Origin: Streptomyces rubellomurinus
GTDB taxonomy: Bacteria > Actinomycetota > Actinomycetes > Streptomycetales > Streptomycetaceae
Direction of reading: 5' to 3'
Assembly (NCBI RefSeq): GCF_000961885.1
Contig: NZ_JZKH01000062.1
Location: 1-47,863 of the forward strand
DNA length: 47,863 bases
Under the pieces are notes generated by a model, which worked only from the letters and a program-made list of their open reading frames with translations, searched no databases and was not told the origin of the DNA. A program made the translations under genes and the position numbers. Shown piece after piece: positions 25,411-33,702 of this stretch. Every line of letters begins with the position of its first letter. Within the stretch, counting starts at the first letter, position 1.

Positions 25411-25448
25411 TACCTACTATTTACTGGGATACTCACCTTTTGGTAAGG
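25411..25448. promoter_or_regulatory. AT-rich divergent promoter region with two related boxes
   Basis: Two adjacent 19-base segments starting TACCTACTATTTAC (25411) and TACTCACCTTTTGG (25430) share the pattern TAC..AC..TTT..T..G. They lie between the divergent oxidoreductase and HxlR genes and are the only AT-rich bases nearby; candidate HxlR binding sites. Confidence 0.45.
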
Positions 25449-25460
25449 GGGAATTGAGCG

Positions 25461-25832
25461 ATGGCCAAGGCACCGAGGAGCGGGCCCTACATCTGCGGCA
25501 TCGATGCCGCGCTCGACGTGGTGAGCGGCAAGTGGAAGGGGCTGATCCTCTGGGAGCTGCACGCCCACGGCGTGCGCCGCTTCGCCGAACTCCGCCGCGG
25601 CATGCCGGGCGTGAGCGAGAAGATGCTGACGCAGCACCTGCGCGAGATGGAGGAGGACGGCCTCGTGCGCCGCGAGGTCTACGCCGAGGTGCCGCCGCGG
25701 GTCGAGTACTCGCTGACCGAGCACGGGATCACCCTCAACCGGGCCCTCGGCCCGCTCGGCGACTGGGGCGCCGAACGGGTGCGCCGCGAGGGCTTCGACT
25801 CGGTCGCCGTGGCCGAGGCCGCGCACCGGTAG
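25461..25832 (+). CDS. HxlR-family transcriptional regulator
   Basis: A 123-residue winged-helix regulator with the HxlR pattern CGIDAALDVVSGKWKGLILWEL, RFAELRRGMPGVSEKMLTQHLREMEEDGLVRREVY and PPRVEYSLTEHG. The Cys at residue 12, in the N-terminal stretch where YodB-type sensors carry their reactive Cys, may sense oxidants or electrophiles. A GGGGGA ribosome site precedes the ATG. Divergent partner: the oxidoreductase at 24457. Confidence 0.92.
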   Translation: MAKAPRSGPYICGIDAALDVVSGKWKGLILWELHAHGVRRFAELRRGMPGVSEKMLTQHLREMEEDGLVRREVYAEVPPRVEYSLTEHGITLNRALGPLGDWGAERVRREGFDSVAVAEAAHR

Positions 25833-25947
25833 ACGGCCCCCGGCGACCCCCGCCGGCCGTGTAGCGTCGGGCATGAACGCGCGCGCTCGGCGCGGTTCCT
25901 ACGATGCGGACGGGACGGGGGTCGACAGGTGGGAAGGGGTGGCAGGT

Positions 25948-26313
25948 GTGGGACGAGCACGCGTCGTGGCGCGGATGATCGAACACCCTGGTGTGGAGGA
26001 CGTCAGCGTCCAGCAGGTACTTGAGGCCCTCGCCGATCCGGCGCGGCGCAAGGTGGTGCACACGCTCGCGCACGCGGCCAGCCCGCTCAGCTGCGGCTCC
26101 TTCGACCTGCCGGTCGGCCGCTCGACCTCCAGCCACCACTTCACCGTGCTGCGGCAGGCCGGGCTGGTGCGCCAGTACTACATCGGCACCACCAAGATGA
26201 ACGCGCTGCGTTCGGAGGAGCTCGAGCGCCGCTTCCCCGGCCTGCTGAGCGCCGTCGTCGCCGCGGCCGACGCCGAGGCCCACCAGGGCGGCGGCGCCGC
26301 GCGCGGCACCTGA
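25948..26313 (+). CDS. ArsR-type winged-helix regulator
   Basis: A 121-residue protein with EDVSVQQVLEALADPARRKVVHTLAH followed by GRSTSSHHFTVLRQAGLVRQYYIGTTKMNALRSEELERRFPGLL, the usual order of helix-turn-helix and wing in ArsR-like repressors. There is no metal-binding CxC pair. GTG at 25948 is chosen because GGAAGGGG lies about 7 bases upstream; the frame runs further up. No neighbour gene is an obvious target. Confidence 0.82.
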   Translation: MGRARVVARMIEHPGVEDVSVQQVLEALADPARRKVVHTLAHAASPLSCGSFDLPVGRSTSSHHFTVLRQAGLVRQYYIGTTKMNALRSEELERRFPGLLSAVVAAADAEAHQGGGAARGT

Positions 26314-26326
26314 CGCGAGGGCTTCG

Positions 26327-26355
26327 AGGGGTGGCCGGCGCGCGCCGGTCACCCC
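26327..26355. terminator. Hairpin between convergent genes
   Basis: GGGGTGGCCGGCG and CGCCGGTCACCCC pair with one G-T mismatch and close on a short loop. The right arm contains the stop of the minus-strand gene. Confidence 0.55.
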
Positions 26356-26714
26356 GGCCAGCGCTGCTCCACGCCCTCCGGGGAGCGGCGGCGCAGCGGC
26401 GCCAGTTCGCGTTCGAGCGTCCGGACGTCCCGGGCGATCCGGGCCGCGATCTCGCCGGGGCCGGTGCCCACCGGCAGCAGGCGCGACCAGGAGCGCGGCT
26501 TGGCCGCGCCCGCGTGCACCATGTGGAAGTTGAGCCGCACCACGCCGGCGACGTCGACCAGGCCCACCAGCACCCGGGTGTCCGGGAGGTCGATCGTCAC
26601 CTCGTTCCCGATGCACGAGCAGGCGACCAGTCCGGCGATCTCCTCCTCGGCCAGGTACCTCGCCAGCGGGACGGCCCTGCCCCGAACCAGAATCGGACGC
26701 TCCACGGGATCCAC
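26349..26714 (-). CDS. Hypothetical protein
   Basis: A 121-residue protein of unknown function with a beta-rich centre (EVTIDLPDTRVLVGLVDVAGVVRLNFHMVHAG) and a helical tail (IAARIARDVRTLERELAPLRRR). ACSC is the only Cys motif. GTG at 26714 is chosen because GGAGGAGG sits about 7 bases upstream, the best ribosome site in the frame; a TTG at 26822 is the far alternative. Confidence 0.55.
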   Translation of the reverse strand: MDPVERPILVRGRAVPLARYLAEEEIAGLVACSCIGNEVTIDLPDTRVLVGLVDVAGVVRLNFHMVHAGAAKPRSWSRLLPVGTGPGEIAARIARDVRTLERELAPLRRRSPEGVEQRWPG

Positions 26715-26979
26715 CGGCCCCGCCTCCTCCGCCACCGACCACTGCCCGCCCGGCCGCGGCGCGGGGCGCACCACGACAGACCGGGCACGCCCATGCTCCA
26801 CCACAGCCCGGCCGGGCGCCAAGTCCGTGTCTCACCAAGTGACTTGGGCGAACGCACCGACCCGGCGCACCGGCGCACGCCGGGGCGCACCGAGCGCTCC
26901 CCCACCGGTCGGCCGTACGGACACGATCTGAGTACGGATGCTCAGGCGCCGAGGCCCGGGCGCTGCCAGGCTGTCCCCC

Positions 26980-27450
26980 GTGAACGGATCGAAGCCGAAC
27001 GGATCGAAGCGCACCGCCCCTGCCTCCGCCCCTGCCTCCACCCCTGCCTCCGCCTTCCGCCGACTGCGGCGGCCCAGGCCCTCGCGCGCCGCGGACATCA
27101 CCGCCGGGGTGCTGTTCCTGGTCGTCCTGGCGCTGGTGTACGTCGGCCGGATGTTCGGCTACGGCATGGACCTGTGGGCGGCCTCGGGCGAGCAGGGCGC
27201 CGCCGACCGGGTCGCCCGCGGCCAACTCTCGTTCACCTGGGGCCTGCTGGGCGCGGCCCTCGGCGCCGCCGGGCTCGCCGCCCTGCTGCGCGCCCGCTGG
27301 ACGGCGGGGCTCCAGCTGTTCGGCGCGGCCGTGCTGTTCGTCTTCGCCGTCCAGCTCGGCCACGCGTACAACCGCAGCCACCCCGCGCCGCCGCCACCGC
27401 CCAAGCCCGGGTACACGCCGTGCTACAGCGGCAGCGGGCGCTGCGACTGA
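26980..27450 (+). CDS. Four-TM-like membrane protein with Pro-rich loop
   Basis: A 156-residue membrane protein of unknown function. The basic, Pro/Ala/Ser-rich N-terminal 40 residues are encoded by short DNA repeats. Hydrophobic helices lie at about 45-65, 90-110 and 118-138. The tail has a run of prolines and two Cys (PCYSGSGRC) that could form a disulfide. No clear ribosome site; the GTG start may be leaderless. Confidence 0.6.
   Translation: MNGSKPNGSKRTAPASAPASTPASAFRRLRRPRPSRAADITAGVLFLVVLALVYVGRMFGYGMDLWAASGEQGAADRVARGQLSFTWGLLGAALGAAGLAALLRARWTAGLQLFGAAVLFVFAVQLGHAYNRSHPAPPPPPKPGYTPCYSGSGRCD
26983..27051. repeat. Short direct repeats in the N-terminus of the membrane protein gene
   Basis: GAACGGATCGAAGC occurs twice in a row with one extra base between (from 26983). 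Then GCCCCTGCCTCC is repeated three times (27016-27051, the last copy with A for G), encoding an Ala-Pro-Ala-Ser pattern. Confidence 0.75.
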
Positions 27451-27480
27451 CGGCCCCCGGACTTGCCTCCGGAGGGCCGT
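27450..27480 (+). terminator. Terminator after the membrane protein gene
   Basis: ACGGCCCCCGGA (27450-27461) and TCCGGAGGGCCGT (27468-27480) form a 12-bp stem with one bulged base, starting at the stop codon. Confidence 0.7.
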
Positions 27481-27488
27481 CCGGCCTA

Positions 27489-27508
27489 GTTTTGAACGGA
27501 TTCAAAAC
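27489..27508. promoter_or_regulatory. Perfect 8-bp-arm palindrome, probable operator
   Basis: GTTTTGAA, spacer CGGA, TTCAAAAC lies 19 bases upstream of the next gene. The symmetry and AT-rich arms are typical of a TetR-type operator, but no TetR gene is adjacent, so the regulator would act in trans. Confidence 0.6.
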
Positions 27509-27527
27509 GATGCCGAGGGGGCGCGTG

Positions 27528-27971
27528 ATGACGCGACGCGCGTGGACCTATTTCCGGGCCGGGCGACGGGCCCGGCTGGTCGCCGCACTGGCCGGGGCCA
27601 GCTGGCTGCCTTTCGCGGCGGCCGTGCTGCCCGCGGCGACGTCCGGATTCTGGCACGGGGTGGGCCTGTTCGCCCTGGTCATCGCGCTCACCCTGTTGCC
27701 CCTGATCGCGCCGAGCCGCGCCCTGTTCCGCCGCTGGTGCCTGATCATCGGCTGGGTGCTGCTGGTCCTCCAGGCGGCGCTCTCCTTCCCGTTCGCCTTC
27801 ATCCCGCTGCCGCTCGTGGTTCTCTACCTGCCCGCCGGCGTCCTGCTGCTGCTCGCGGCCCGGCGCACCGCGGGCGTCGCGGTGACGGTGGTGGCCTCCG
27901 TGCTCACTGGCGTCCCGTACCTCGCCGACCTCGCGTGGGCGATGGACTGGCCGACCAACCTCTGGGCCTGA
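27528..27971 (+). CDS. Small polytopic membrane protein
   Basis: A 147-residue, very hydrophobic protein with about four membrane helices (LVAALAGASWLPFAAAVL, FWHGVGLFALVIALTLLPLI, CLIIGWVLLVLQAALSFPF, VVLYLPAGVLLLLAA). GAGGGG precedes the ATG at 27528. The family is not recognised. Small membrane proteins with an operator-like palindrome upstream are often stress- or drug-inducible; that is only an inference here. Confidence 0.65.
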   Translation: MTRRAWTYFRAGRRARLVAALAGASWLPFAAAVLPAATSGFWHGVGLFALVIALTLLPLIAPSRALFRRWCLIIGWVLLVLQAALSFPFAFIPLPLVVLYLPAGVLLLLAARRTAGVAVTVVASVLTGVPYLADLAWAMDWPTNLWA

Positions 27972-27976
27972 CGGCG

Positions 27977-28009
27977 GTGCGCCGGCCCCCCGCACGGGGG
28001 CCGGCGCAC
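27977..28009. terminator. Bidirectional terminator
   Basis: GTGCGCCGGCCCCC and GGGGGCCGGCGCAC form a perfect 14-bp stem with loop CGCAC between convergent genes. Confidence 0.85.
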
Positions 28010-28036
28010 TGATCGATGCTCGGTCTCTGCGGAAGC

Positions 28037-29671
28037 TCAGCGCAGGACGCCGTGGACGGCCTCCGGGTCGCCGGGCGCGAGCCGCGCCGCGTCGGCGTCG
28101 GCGGTGAGCGCCTTGGCGGTGGCCGGCGGCGGAGTCACGAACACCGGGGCCGGGTCCGCCTCGGGCGCACAGGTCTTGGCGATCCGCCCCTTGCCCTCGG
28201 GCAGGCTGCCGTCGCGCAGGTAGGCGGTGAAGGTGTCGTCGAGGCAGGGGTTGTCGTGGAACAGGATCTCGTGGAAGCTGCCGCCGTTCTGGACGACCAG
28301 CTTGGAGCCGGGCAGCGCGTCGTGCATGGCGAGGCCGCCCTCGTACGGCGTGGCGGCGTCCTCGGTGGCCTGGAAGAGCAGCACCGGGGGCAGCCCCTTG
28401 CCGGTGATCTTCAGCCGGCCGGCCTGGTTGCCCTGGTAGGGCCAGAACATGCAGGCGGCGTTGTACCACATGTTGTTGTACGTGTAGAAGGGCGCGGTCG
28501 CGTTGACCTTGGCCTGGTCCTTCTTCCAGACCTCCCAGTCGCGCGGCCAGGCGTTCTCGGTGCACTGGGCCGCGTTGTACGCGGGGAAGGTGCCGTCGTC
28601 GCTGCCCGGGGCGGCGTACTTGTTGTACGCGATGTTCAGCGGCCGGGTGTCGTGCTGGGTGAGGTAGGCGGAGAGCACGGTGGCCATCCGGGGCCAGCGC
28701 AGGAAGTTGTAGCCGCCGCCGTAGAAGGTGTCCTCGAACTCGGCGGGGCCGATCTTCCCGGGGGCGGGGGCGGCGTCGACGGGCTCCTTGCGCAGCGCGT
28801 CCTCGACCTGGGCGTAGGCCTTCTGGACGGCGGCGGCGTCGGTGCCGAGGTGGTAGACGCCGTCGGCCTTGGCGGCCCAGGCCGCGAAGGCATCGAAGCG
28901 GCGCTGGTGTTCCTTGTCCTGCAGGATGTTGTGGTCGTACCAGCTGATGGTCGGGCCGACGATGCTGTCGAGCACCATCCGTCGAACGTGCGAGGGGAAC
29001 AGCTGGCCGTAGGTGGAGCCCAGGGAGGTGCCCCAGGAGCCGCCGTAGAAGTTGATCTTCGGCACGCCGAGCGCGCGGCGGATGCTGTCCATGTCGCGGG
29101 CGTTGTCGACGGTGGTCATGTGCGGCATCAGCCAGGACCAGTCGGCCGCGCAGTCGGCGGCGTAGCCGGCCGCCTTCTTCAGCCAGGCCTTCGAAGTCCC
29201 CTGGCTCACCTGGTAGTCGGGGCGCTCGGCATCGAAGTAGTGGGCGTCGCAGACGACATGGGGGTCGCTGCCGTTGGTGCCGCGCGGGTCGAAGCCGATC
29301 CAGTCGTAGGTCGAGGCGACGTCCGCGGGCACCTTCCCGGAGATGTACGCCGGCATCCAGAGCCCGGAGTCGCCTGGGCCGCCGGGGTTGAGCAGGATCG
29401 GGCCCTGCTGCTTGTCCTTGGGGGCGGTGGCCGGCAGCCGGTTCAGCTTGATCTTGATCTTCCGGCCGTGCGGCGCGGCGTAGTCGACGGGCACCTCCAG
29501 CATCGCGCACTGCAGCGCGGGGGTGTTGGCGTCCTGACAGGAGGTCCAGGCGAGACTGCCCTGGCCGCTGTCCTCCAGGGTGAGGGTGTCGGGGTCGGCG
29601 GCGGAGGCCGATCCGACGCCGAGGGCGGCGACGGCGGCCGCGGACGCGAGGAGGGCGATGGCTTTTCTCAT
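28037..29671 (-). CDS. Secreted tripeptidyl-aminopeptidase-like serine hydrolase (S33)
   Basis: A 544-residue exported alpha/beta hydrolase. The signal peptide MRKAIALLASAAAVAALGVG is cut near residue 24. LNPGGPGDSG forms the oxyanion region, GGSWGTS the nucleophile elbow (Ser212), FQATEDAATPYEGG supplies the Asp and GGSFHEIL the His. The C-terminal TAP-like segment is typical of streptomycete tripeptidyl aminopeptidases (SlpD/E/Tap group), which trim tripeptides from protein N-termini outside the cell. The ATG at 29671 gives the canonical signal peptide; no strong ribosome site is visible. Confidence 0.9.
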   Translation of the reverse strand: MRKAIALLASAAAVAALGVGSASAADPDTLTLEDSGQGSLAWTSCQDANTPALQCAMLEVPVDYAAPHGRKIKIKLNRLPATAPKDKQQGPILLNPGGPGDSGLWMPAYISGKVPADVASTYDWIGFDPRGTNGSDPHVVCDAHYFDAERPDYQVSQGTSKAWLKKAAGYAADCAADWSWLMPHMTTVDNARDMDSIRRALGVPKINFYGGSWGTSLGSTYGQLFPSHVRRMVLDSIVGPTISWYDHNILQDKEHQRRFDAFAAWAAKADGVYHLGTDAAAVQKAYAQVEDALRKEPVDAAPAPGKIGPAEFEDTFYGGGYNFLRWPRMATVLSAYLTQHDTRPLNIAYNKYAAPGSDDGTFPAYNAAQCTENAWPRDWEVWKKDQAKVNATAPFYTYNNMWYNAACMFWPYQGNQAGRLKITGKGLPPVLLFQATEDAATPYEGGLAMHDALPGSKLVVQNGGSFHEILFHDNPCLDDTFTAYLRDGSLPEGKGRIAKTCAPEADPAPVFVTPPPATAKALTADADAARLAPGDPEAVHGVLR

Positions 29672-29680
29672 GGGGAGCAT

Positions 29681-29705
29681 GATGTGACATGTGCAATGGC
29701 ACATC
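29681..29705. promoter_or_regulatory. Nested inverted repeats upstream of the peptidase gene
   Basis: TGTGC-AATG-GCACA (29690-29703) is nested with GATGTG (29681-29686) and CACATC (29700-29705), close to the start at 29671; candidate operator. Confidence 0.4.
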
Positions 29706-29867
29706 CAGAGGGCCGACCGGACTTTACCAAGGCTTGACCGCCCGCGGCGTCGTGCGCCCGGTGGCATGACGTCCCGGACGCGGACACATCGTCAGACGTA
29801 CCGGGTGGAACCGAGGTGGGACACGACCTCCCCGTTCGGTGAGGCGATCGGTTCCCAGGGAGAACGC

Positions 29868-31379
29868 ATGTCGACGGAGCAGAGCACACCCACGATGGCC
29901 CAAGTGGCCATGACGCTGGCCGCGATCGCGGCGACCGGCGCCACCCCGCGGCCGTCCGGAGAGACGACGGCGGAGCAGCAGGCCCGGATCTCCCGGGGCG
30001 TCCTCCAGCAGTTGGCCGAGCCCTCGCTCGCCACCCGGAACGACTGGCGGCTGCAGTGGCTGGCGCTGAGCCCGGACAACGCGAACATGGCGTACCTGGC
30101 CGTGAACACCACCGCCAACGCCTACGCCGTGGTGCTCCGCGGCACCGTCGGCAACGTCACCGACCTCCTGGAGGACCTCGACGTGGGCACGATGGTGCCG
30201 TTCACCGCGATCGGCTCGTCCTCCGCTCCGGTGGCCGTCTCCAAGGGCGCGATGGAGGCGTTCACCCAGGTCGTCACGATGACCTCCTCGGGCATCACCC
30301 TGCTGAAGGCCCTCGACGGCGCCCTCACCTGGGCCCGGCCGAACCCGACCGTCCACGTGATCGGTCACAGCCTGGGTGGCTGCCTCGCCACCATGGTCGC
30401 GCCCTACCTCCAGGCGCAGACCTGGTCGGCCCCCGTCCCGCGGTTCAGCCTCTACACCTTCGCCGCCCCCACCGCCGGGGGCCGGGACTTCGCGGCCTAC
30501 GTGGACTCCCTCCACTGGGTCGCCAACGAACGCCACTTCAACGAATGGGACGTGGTACCGCGCGCCTGGACCAGTCTCGACGACGTGAAGAAGTGGTACC
30601 CCCACCCCGGCCCGGCGGCGACCGAGGACGTCGACGCCGTCATCACGGCGCTCGCCGGCCTGCCCGGCCCCCACCAGTACGCCCAGCCGGGCGTGGCCAA
30701 GCCGCTGCACCGGGACTACCGGACCGACTACGACCCGGTCATGATCAGGAAGTCGCTCCCGGACTTCCTGGGCCAAGTCGCCTACCAGCACGCCAACTCC
30801 ACCTACCTGGGGCTGCTCCGCACCCCGGACGTGCTGCCCGGCCCGGTGGTGCGGGCCATCAGCAGCAACGCCGGCAAGGACGGCAGCGCGATCCTCGTCG
30901 CCGGCAGCGGCTTCGGCGCGGGCACGGCGGTCGACTTCGGGACGGTCCCGTGCGAGGACCCGGACGTCAGCGGTGACGGTCAGGGGATCGGCGTCTACGC
31001 GCCGCCCGGCGTCGGCGTCGTCGCCGTCCGGGTCACCACCGACCTGGGCACCTCGCCCGCCGTCCCCTTCGGTCAGTTCGCCTACGGCGGACCCGAACCC
31101 GTGATGGTCACCGGCATCACCCCGGACAAGGGCAGGAAGGGCGAATCCGTCACCATCACCGGCGTCAACTTCTGCTCCGACGCCCAGGTCTACTTCGGCG
31201 ACAACCCCTCGCCCTCGGTCCAGGTCAAGCGCACCGGCGCCCCCGGCGAGATCGTCGCCACCGCGCCCGACCCGAGCACCGGCCCCGGCAAGCCCGACAC
31301 CATCGACGTCACCGTGCAGTCGAACGGCTACTCCTCACCGGGCGGCCCGCAGGCCGAGTTCGAGTACCAGAAGCTGTGA
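29868..31379 (+). CDS. Class 3 lipase-like protein with C-terminal IPT/TIG-like domains
   Basis: A 503-residue protein. Residues about 60-290 form a fungal-lipase-like (class 3) alpha/beta hydrolase: AYAVVLRGT, VHVIGHSLGGCLATM with nucleophile Ser168, FAAPTAGG and ERHFNEWDVVPRAW with a late Asp. Residues about 320-500 hold two repeats that look like IPT/TIG immunoglobulin-like domains (ISSNAGKDGSAILVAGSGFGAGTAVDFG and ITPDKGRKGESVTITGVNFCSDAQVYFG). The start has AGGGAG upstream. There is no clear signal peptide although TIG domains are usually extracellular. Confidence 0.8.
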   Translation: MSTEQSTPTMAQVAMTLAAIAATGATPRPSGETTAEQQARISRGVLQQLAEPSLATRNDWRLQWLALSPDNANMAYLAVNTTANAYAVVLRGTVGNVTDLLEDLDVGTMVPFTAIGSSSAPVAVSKGAMEAFTQVVTMTSSGITLLKALDGALTWARPNPTVHVIGHSLGGCLATMVAPYLQAQTWSAPVPRFSLYTFAAPTAGGRDFAAYVDSLHWVANERHFNEWDVVPRAWTSLDDVKKWYPHPGPAATEDVDAVITALAGLPGPHQYAQPGVAKPLHRDYRTDYDPVMIRKSLPDFLGQVAYQHANSTYLGLLRTPDVLPGPVVRAISSNAGKDGSAILVAGSGFGAGTAVDFGTVPCEDPDVSGDGQGIGVYAPPGVGVVAVRVTTDLGTSPAVPFGQFAYGGPEPVMVTGITPDKGRKGESVTITGVNFCSDAQVYFGDNPSPSVQVKRTGAPGEIVATAPDPSTGPGKPDTIDVTVQSNGYSSPGGPQAEFEYQKL

Positions 31380-31476
31380 CGCGGACCCGCCGGAGGAGCG
31401 CCGGGCGGGGTGGTGGTCGTCCGGCCCGGGCGGCGCCGCGGTCGGCACTGCCCGGGCCGGGGCCGGGGCGGTGTCC

Positions 31477-32013
31477 TCAGAGCAGGCAGCCGACGTGGGC
31501 CAGCGCCCGCTTCAGCAGCGCGCCCTGCCCGCCGGGCATGTCCTGCTGCACCAGCGCCGAGGCGGCCTCCTCGGGGCTGAACCAGACCAGGTCCAGCGCG
31601 TCCTGCCGGGGCCGGCAGTCCCCCGCCACCGGGACGACGTAGGCCAGCGACACCGCGTGCTGGCGCGGGTCGTGGAACTCCGTCACCCCGAGCGTCGGGA
31701 AGTACTCGGCGACCGTGAACGGCTGCAGCGAGGCCGGGATCCGCGGCAACGCGACCGGCCCCAGGTCCTTCTCCAGGTGCCGCAGCAGCGCGTCCCGGAT
31801 CCGCTCGTGGTGCAGCACCCGGCCCGACACCAGGGTGCGGCTGACCGTGCCGTCCGGGCCGATCCGCAGCAGCAGGCCGATCTGCGTGACCTCCCCGGAC
31901 TCGTCGACGCGGACCGGCACGGCCTCGACGTAAAGGATCGGCATCTTGGCCCGCGTGGTCTCCAGCTCCTCGGGGGCCAGCCAACCGGGCGTGGTTTCCG
32001 TCAAGTCAGACAT
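31477..32013 (-). CDS. NUDIX-like (DUF4916-type) protein
   Basis: A 178-residue protein. The segments ILYVEAVPVRVDESGEVTQIGLLLRIGPDG, VSGRVLHHERIRDALLRHLEKDLG and AVSLAYVVPVAGDC with WFSPEEA follow the NUDIX fold order. The classical GX5EX7REUXEEXGU box is replaced by a degenerate HERIRDALLRHLEKDLG, as in the DUF4916 group, so pyrophosphatase activity is doubtful. The ATG at 32013 gives the conserved WLAPEEL-type start (GWLAPEELE). Confidence 0.65.
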   Translation of the reverse strand: MSDLTETTPGWLAPEELETTRAKMPILYVEAVPVRVDESGEVTQIGLLLRIGPDGTVSRTLVSGRVLHHERIRDALLRHLEKDLGPVALPRIPASLQPFTVAEYFPTLGVTEFHDPRQHAVSLAYVVPVAGDCRPRQDALDLVWFSPEEAASALVQQDMPGGQGALLKRALAHVGCLL

Positions 32014-32120
32014 TCGCCGATCGTACGGGCCCGAGCCCCTGTCGCGCGCCGCCTGTCCGTCGAGTCGCCCCCCGCCGTGCCGGAACACCGTCTTGTTCGC
32101 CGGGCCGTTACGCTCCGGGC

Positions 32121-32609
32121 ATGGCCCGTTTCCTTCTGACCCGGCGTTCGCCGCTGCCGCCGGCCGAGTGCTGGCGGCGCCTCACCGACTGGCCCCGGCA
32201 CGGGGAACGGGTGCCGTTCACCCGGGTCCGCGTCGTCCCGGGCGGCGGTGACGTCCGCGACGCCCGTGACGTCCACGGCCTGCCGGGCGATCTGGTCGTG
32301 GCCCGGACCCGCCTCGGGCCGCTGCGCTTCGACGACCCGATGGAGATCGTCGAACTGACCGCCCCCGCCCCCGGCCAGGACGGGCACTGCCGGCTCGCGA
32401 AGCGCGGGCGCGCGGTCCGCGGCGGCGCCGAGCTGCGGGTACGGGCGGTGGACGGCGGCGGCAGCGAGGCGAGTTGGGCGGAGGAGCTGCGGATCGCCGG
32501 CCTGCCGGCGCTGTTCGACCCGGTGGTGGCGGGCGTCGGCCGCGTCGTCTTCGGCCGGCTGCTCGACCACCTGCTGGATGCGCCGGCTCAGGGCGCCAGC
32601 GCGGAGTGA
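32121..32609 (+). CDS. SRPBCC (START-like) family protein
   Basis: A 162-residue protein with the helix-grip pattern: an N-terminal strand, PPAECWRRLTDWPRHGERVPFTRV, a mixed beta-sheet and a long C-terminal helix (VVAGVGRVVFGRLLDHLLD). The family binds hydrophobic ligands or acts as polyketide cyclase-like; no ligand can be assigned. Divergent from the NUDIX-like gene with about 105 bases between. Confidence 0.72.
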   Translation: MARFLLTRRSPLPPAECWRRLTDWPRHGERVPFTRVRVVPGGGDVRDARDVHGLPGDLVVARTRLGPLRFDDPMEIVELTAPAPGQDGHCRLAKRGRAVRGGAELRVRAVDGGGSEASWAEELRIAGLPALFDPVVAGVGRVVFGRLLDHLLDAPAQGASAE

Positions 32610-32618
32610 CGTCGGGAC

Positions 32619-32942
32619 TCACCCGGCGGGCTCGACGCCCTCGCCGTCCAGGAGTTCGCTGATGCGCGCCGTGAAGCGGCTCAGGATGTCGAACGGGAGA
32701 GACCGGTCCGCGGCGAAGGTGACGAACGGGAGCTTCTCCTCGTCCTCGTCCTCCTCCTTGCGCATGGCGACGACCGTGACGGCGGCGGGCCCCGGCATGA
32801 AGTCGCCGCCGCCGGATCCGGTCGTCCAGCCGGCCGGCGCGGCGCGGGCCTCACTCAGTTCGAAGTACCGTGAGCCGTCCACCAGTTCGGTCGACTGCAG
32901 GCAGTAGTGTTCGCCGGCGAACTCCCAGACCTCCAAAGCCAT
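32619..32942 (-). CDS. Small hypothetical protein
   Basis: A 107-residue acidic protein (MALEVWEFAGEHYCLQSTELVDGSRYFELSEARAAP at the start, a run of Glu/Asp residues in the middle, FDILSRFTARISELLDGE near the end). No known domain recognised; the pattern suggests a compact alpha/beta fold. It converges on the SRPBCC gene. Confidence 0.6.
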   Translation of the reverse strand: MALEVWEFAGEHYCLQSTELVDGSRYFELSEARAAPAGWTTGSGGGDFMPGPAAVTVVAMRKEEDEDEEKLPFVTFAADRSLPFDILSRFTARISELLDGEGVEPAG

Positions 32943-33040
32943 GCCGGGATCTTGTCACACGGACGCCCCGCCGTGGGCCGACTTTCGCCTCCGGGGGGGG
33001 CCGCCGCCTGCTCGACGTGCGACAACCAGCAGCCGGCAAC

Positions 33041-33589
33041 CTACGCCTCTTCACCCTGGTCGAGGTCGTGGAACGTCTCGCCGAACCGTTCCAGCGCCTC
33101 GGCCGGCCCGCAGCCGAAGGCGCGGCCGATGTACTCCCAGGTCATCATGCTGCTCCGGGCCCTGCGGCCCGCCAGCAGCGCCGTCGAACCGGCGGCGCGC
33201 TCGAAGCGGGCGGCCGCACGGGCCGCGGCGTACGGCCGACCGTCCGTCAGGTCGCAGATCCGGTCCACCAGCGCCGCGATCAGCTCCTCGACCTCGTGCG
33301 GCACCACGCCCTCGGCCAGGTCGACGTGCTCCTCCCAGTCCGCGAACGGCCCGGTGGCCTCGCCCACCGCCTCGGTCGCCACGTCGTCACCGAAGTCCAG
33401 CACGTGCACCCGCTCACCCCGCCAGCCGCAGTCGCAACCGGCGCGCACCGCAGTGGCCCGAGGGCCGTCCGCACCGTTGTAGAGCCACCAGGTGGTGCGC
33501 CCGTCCGGCAACGGCGCCGGCTCGGTGCCGTCCGCCAACACCGCCGCCGGGAAACCCCGGTGGCGCCCGCTCTCGTCAACCCATGGCAT
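33041..33589 (-). CDS. Hypothetical protein
   Basis: A 182-residue acidic protein of unknown function. It starts MPWVDESGRHRGFPAAVLADG and contains a WWLYNGADGPRATAVRAGCDCGWRGE segment, whose CDCGW suggests a small metal or disulfide site, followed by a helical acidic C-terminus. GAGGG lies 8 bases before the ATG. The pattern resembles small Trp-rich streptomycete hypotheticals encoded near regulatory genes. Confidence 0.6.
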   Translation of the reverse strand: MPWVDESGRHRGFPAAVLADGTEPAPLPDGRTTWWLYNGADGPRATAVRAGCDCGWRGERVHVLDFGDDVATEAVGEATGPFADWEEHVDLAEGVVPHEVEELIAALVDRICDLTDGRPYAAARAAARFERAAGSTALLAGRRARSSMMTWEYIGRAFGCGPAEALERFGETFHDLDQGEEA

Positions 33590-33702
33590 GCCGTGTCCCT
33601 CACGTCCCTGGAGTACGGCACCAGGGTTCTCGCCTCGTGACGCAGTGTCAAGGCTTCGCGACAATCGGTGCGACCCGCGGGCCGTCCGGCACACCCGCCG
33701 GT

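Noticed and set aside
32993..33000. Run of eight G as a possible phase-variation tract
   Set aside because: It lies between genes, outside any coding frame, and not at promoter spacing that would suggest a switch.
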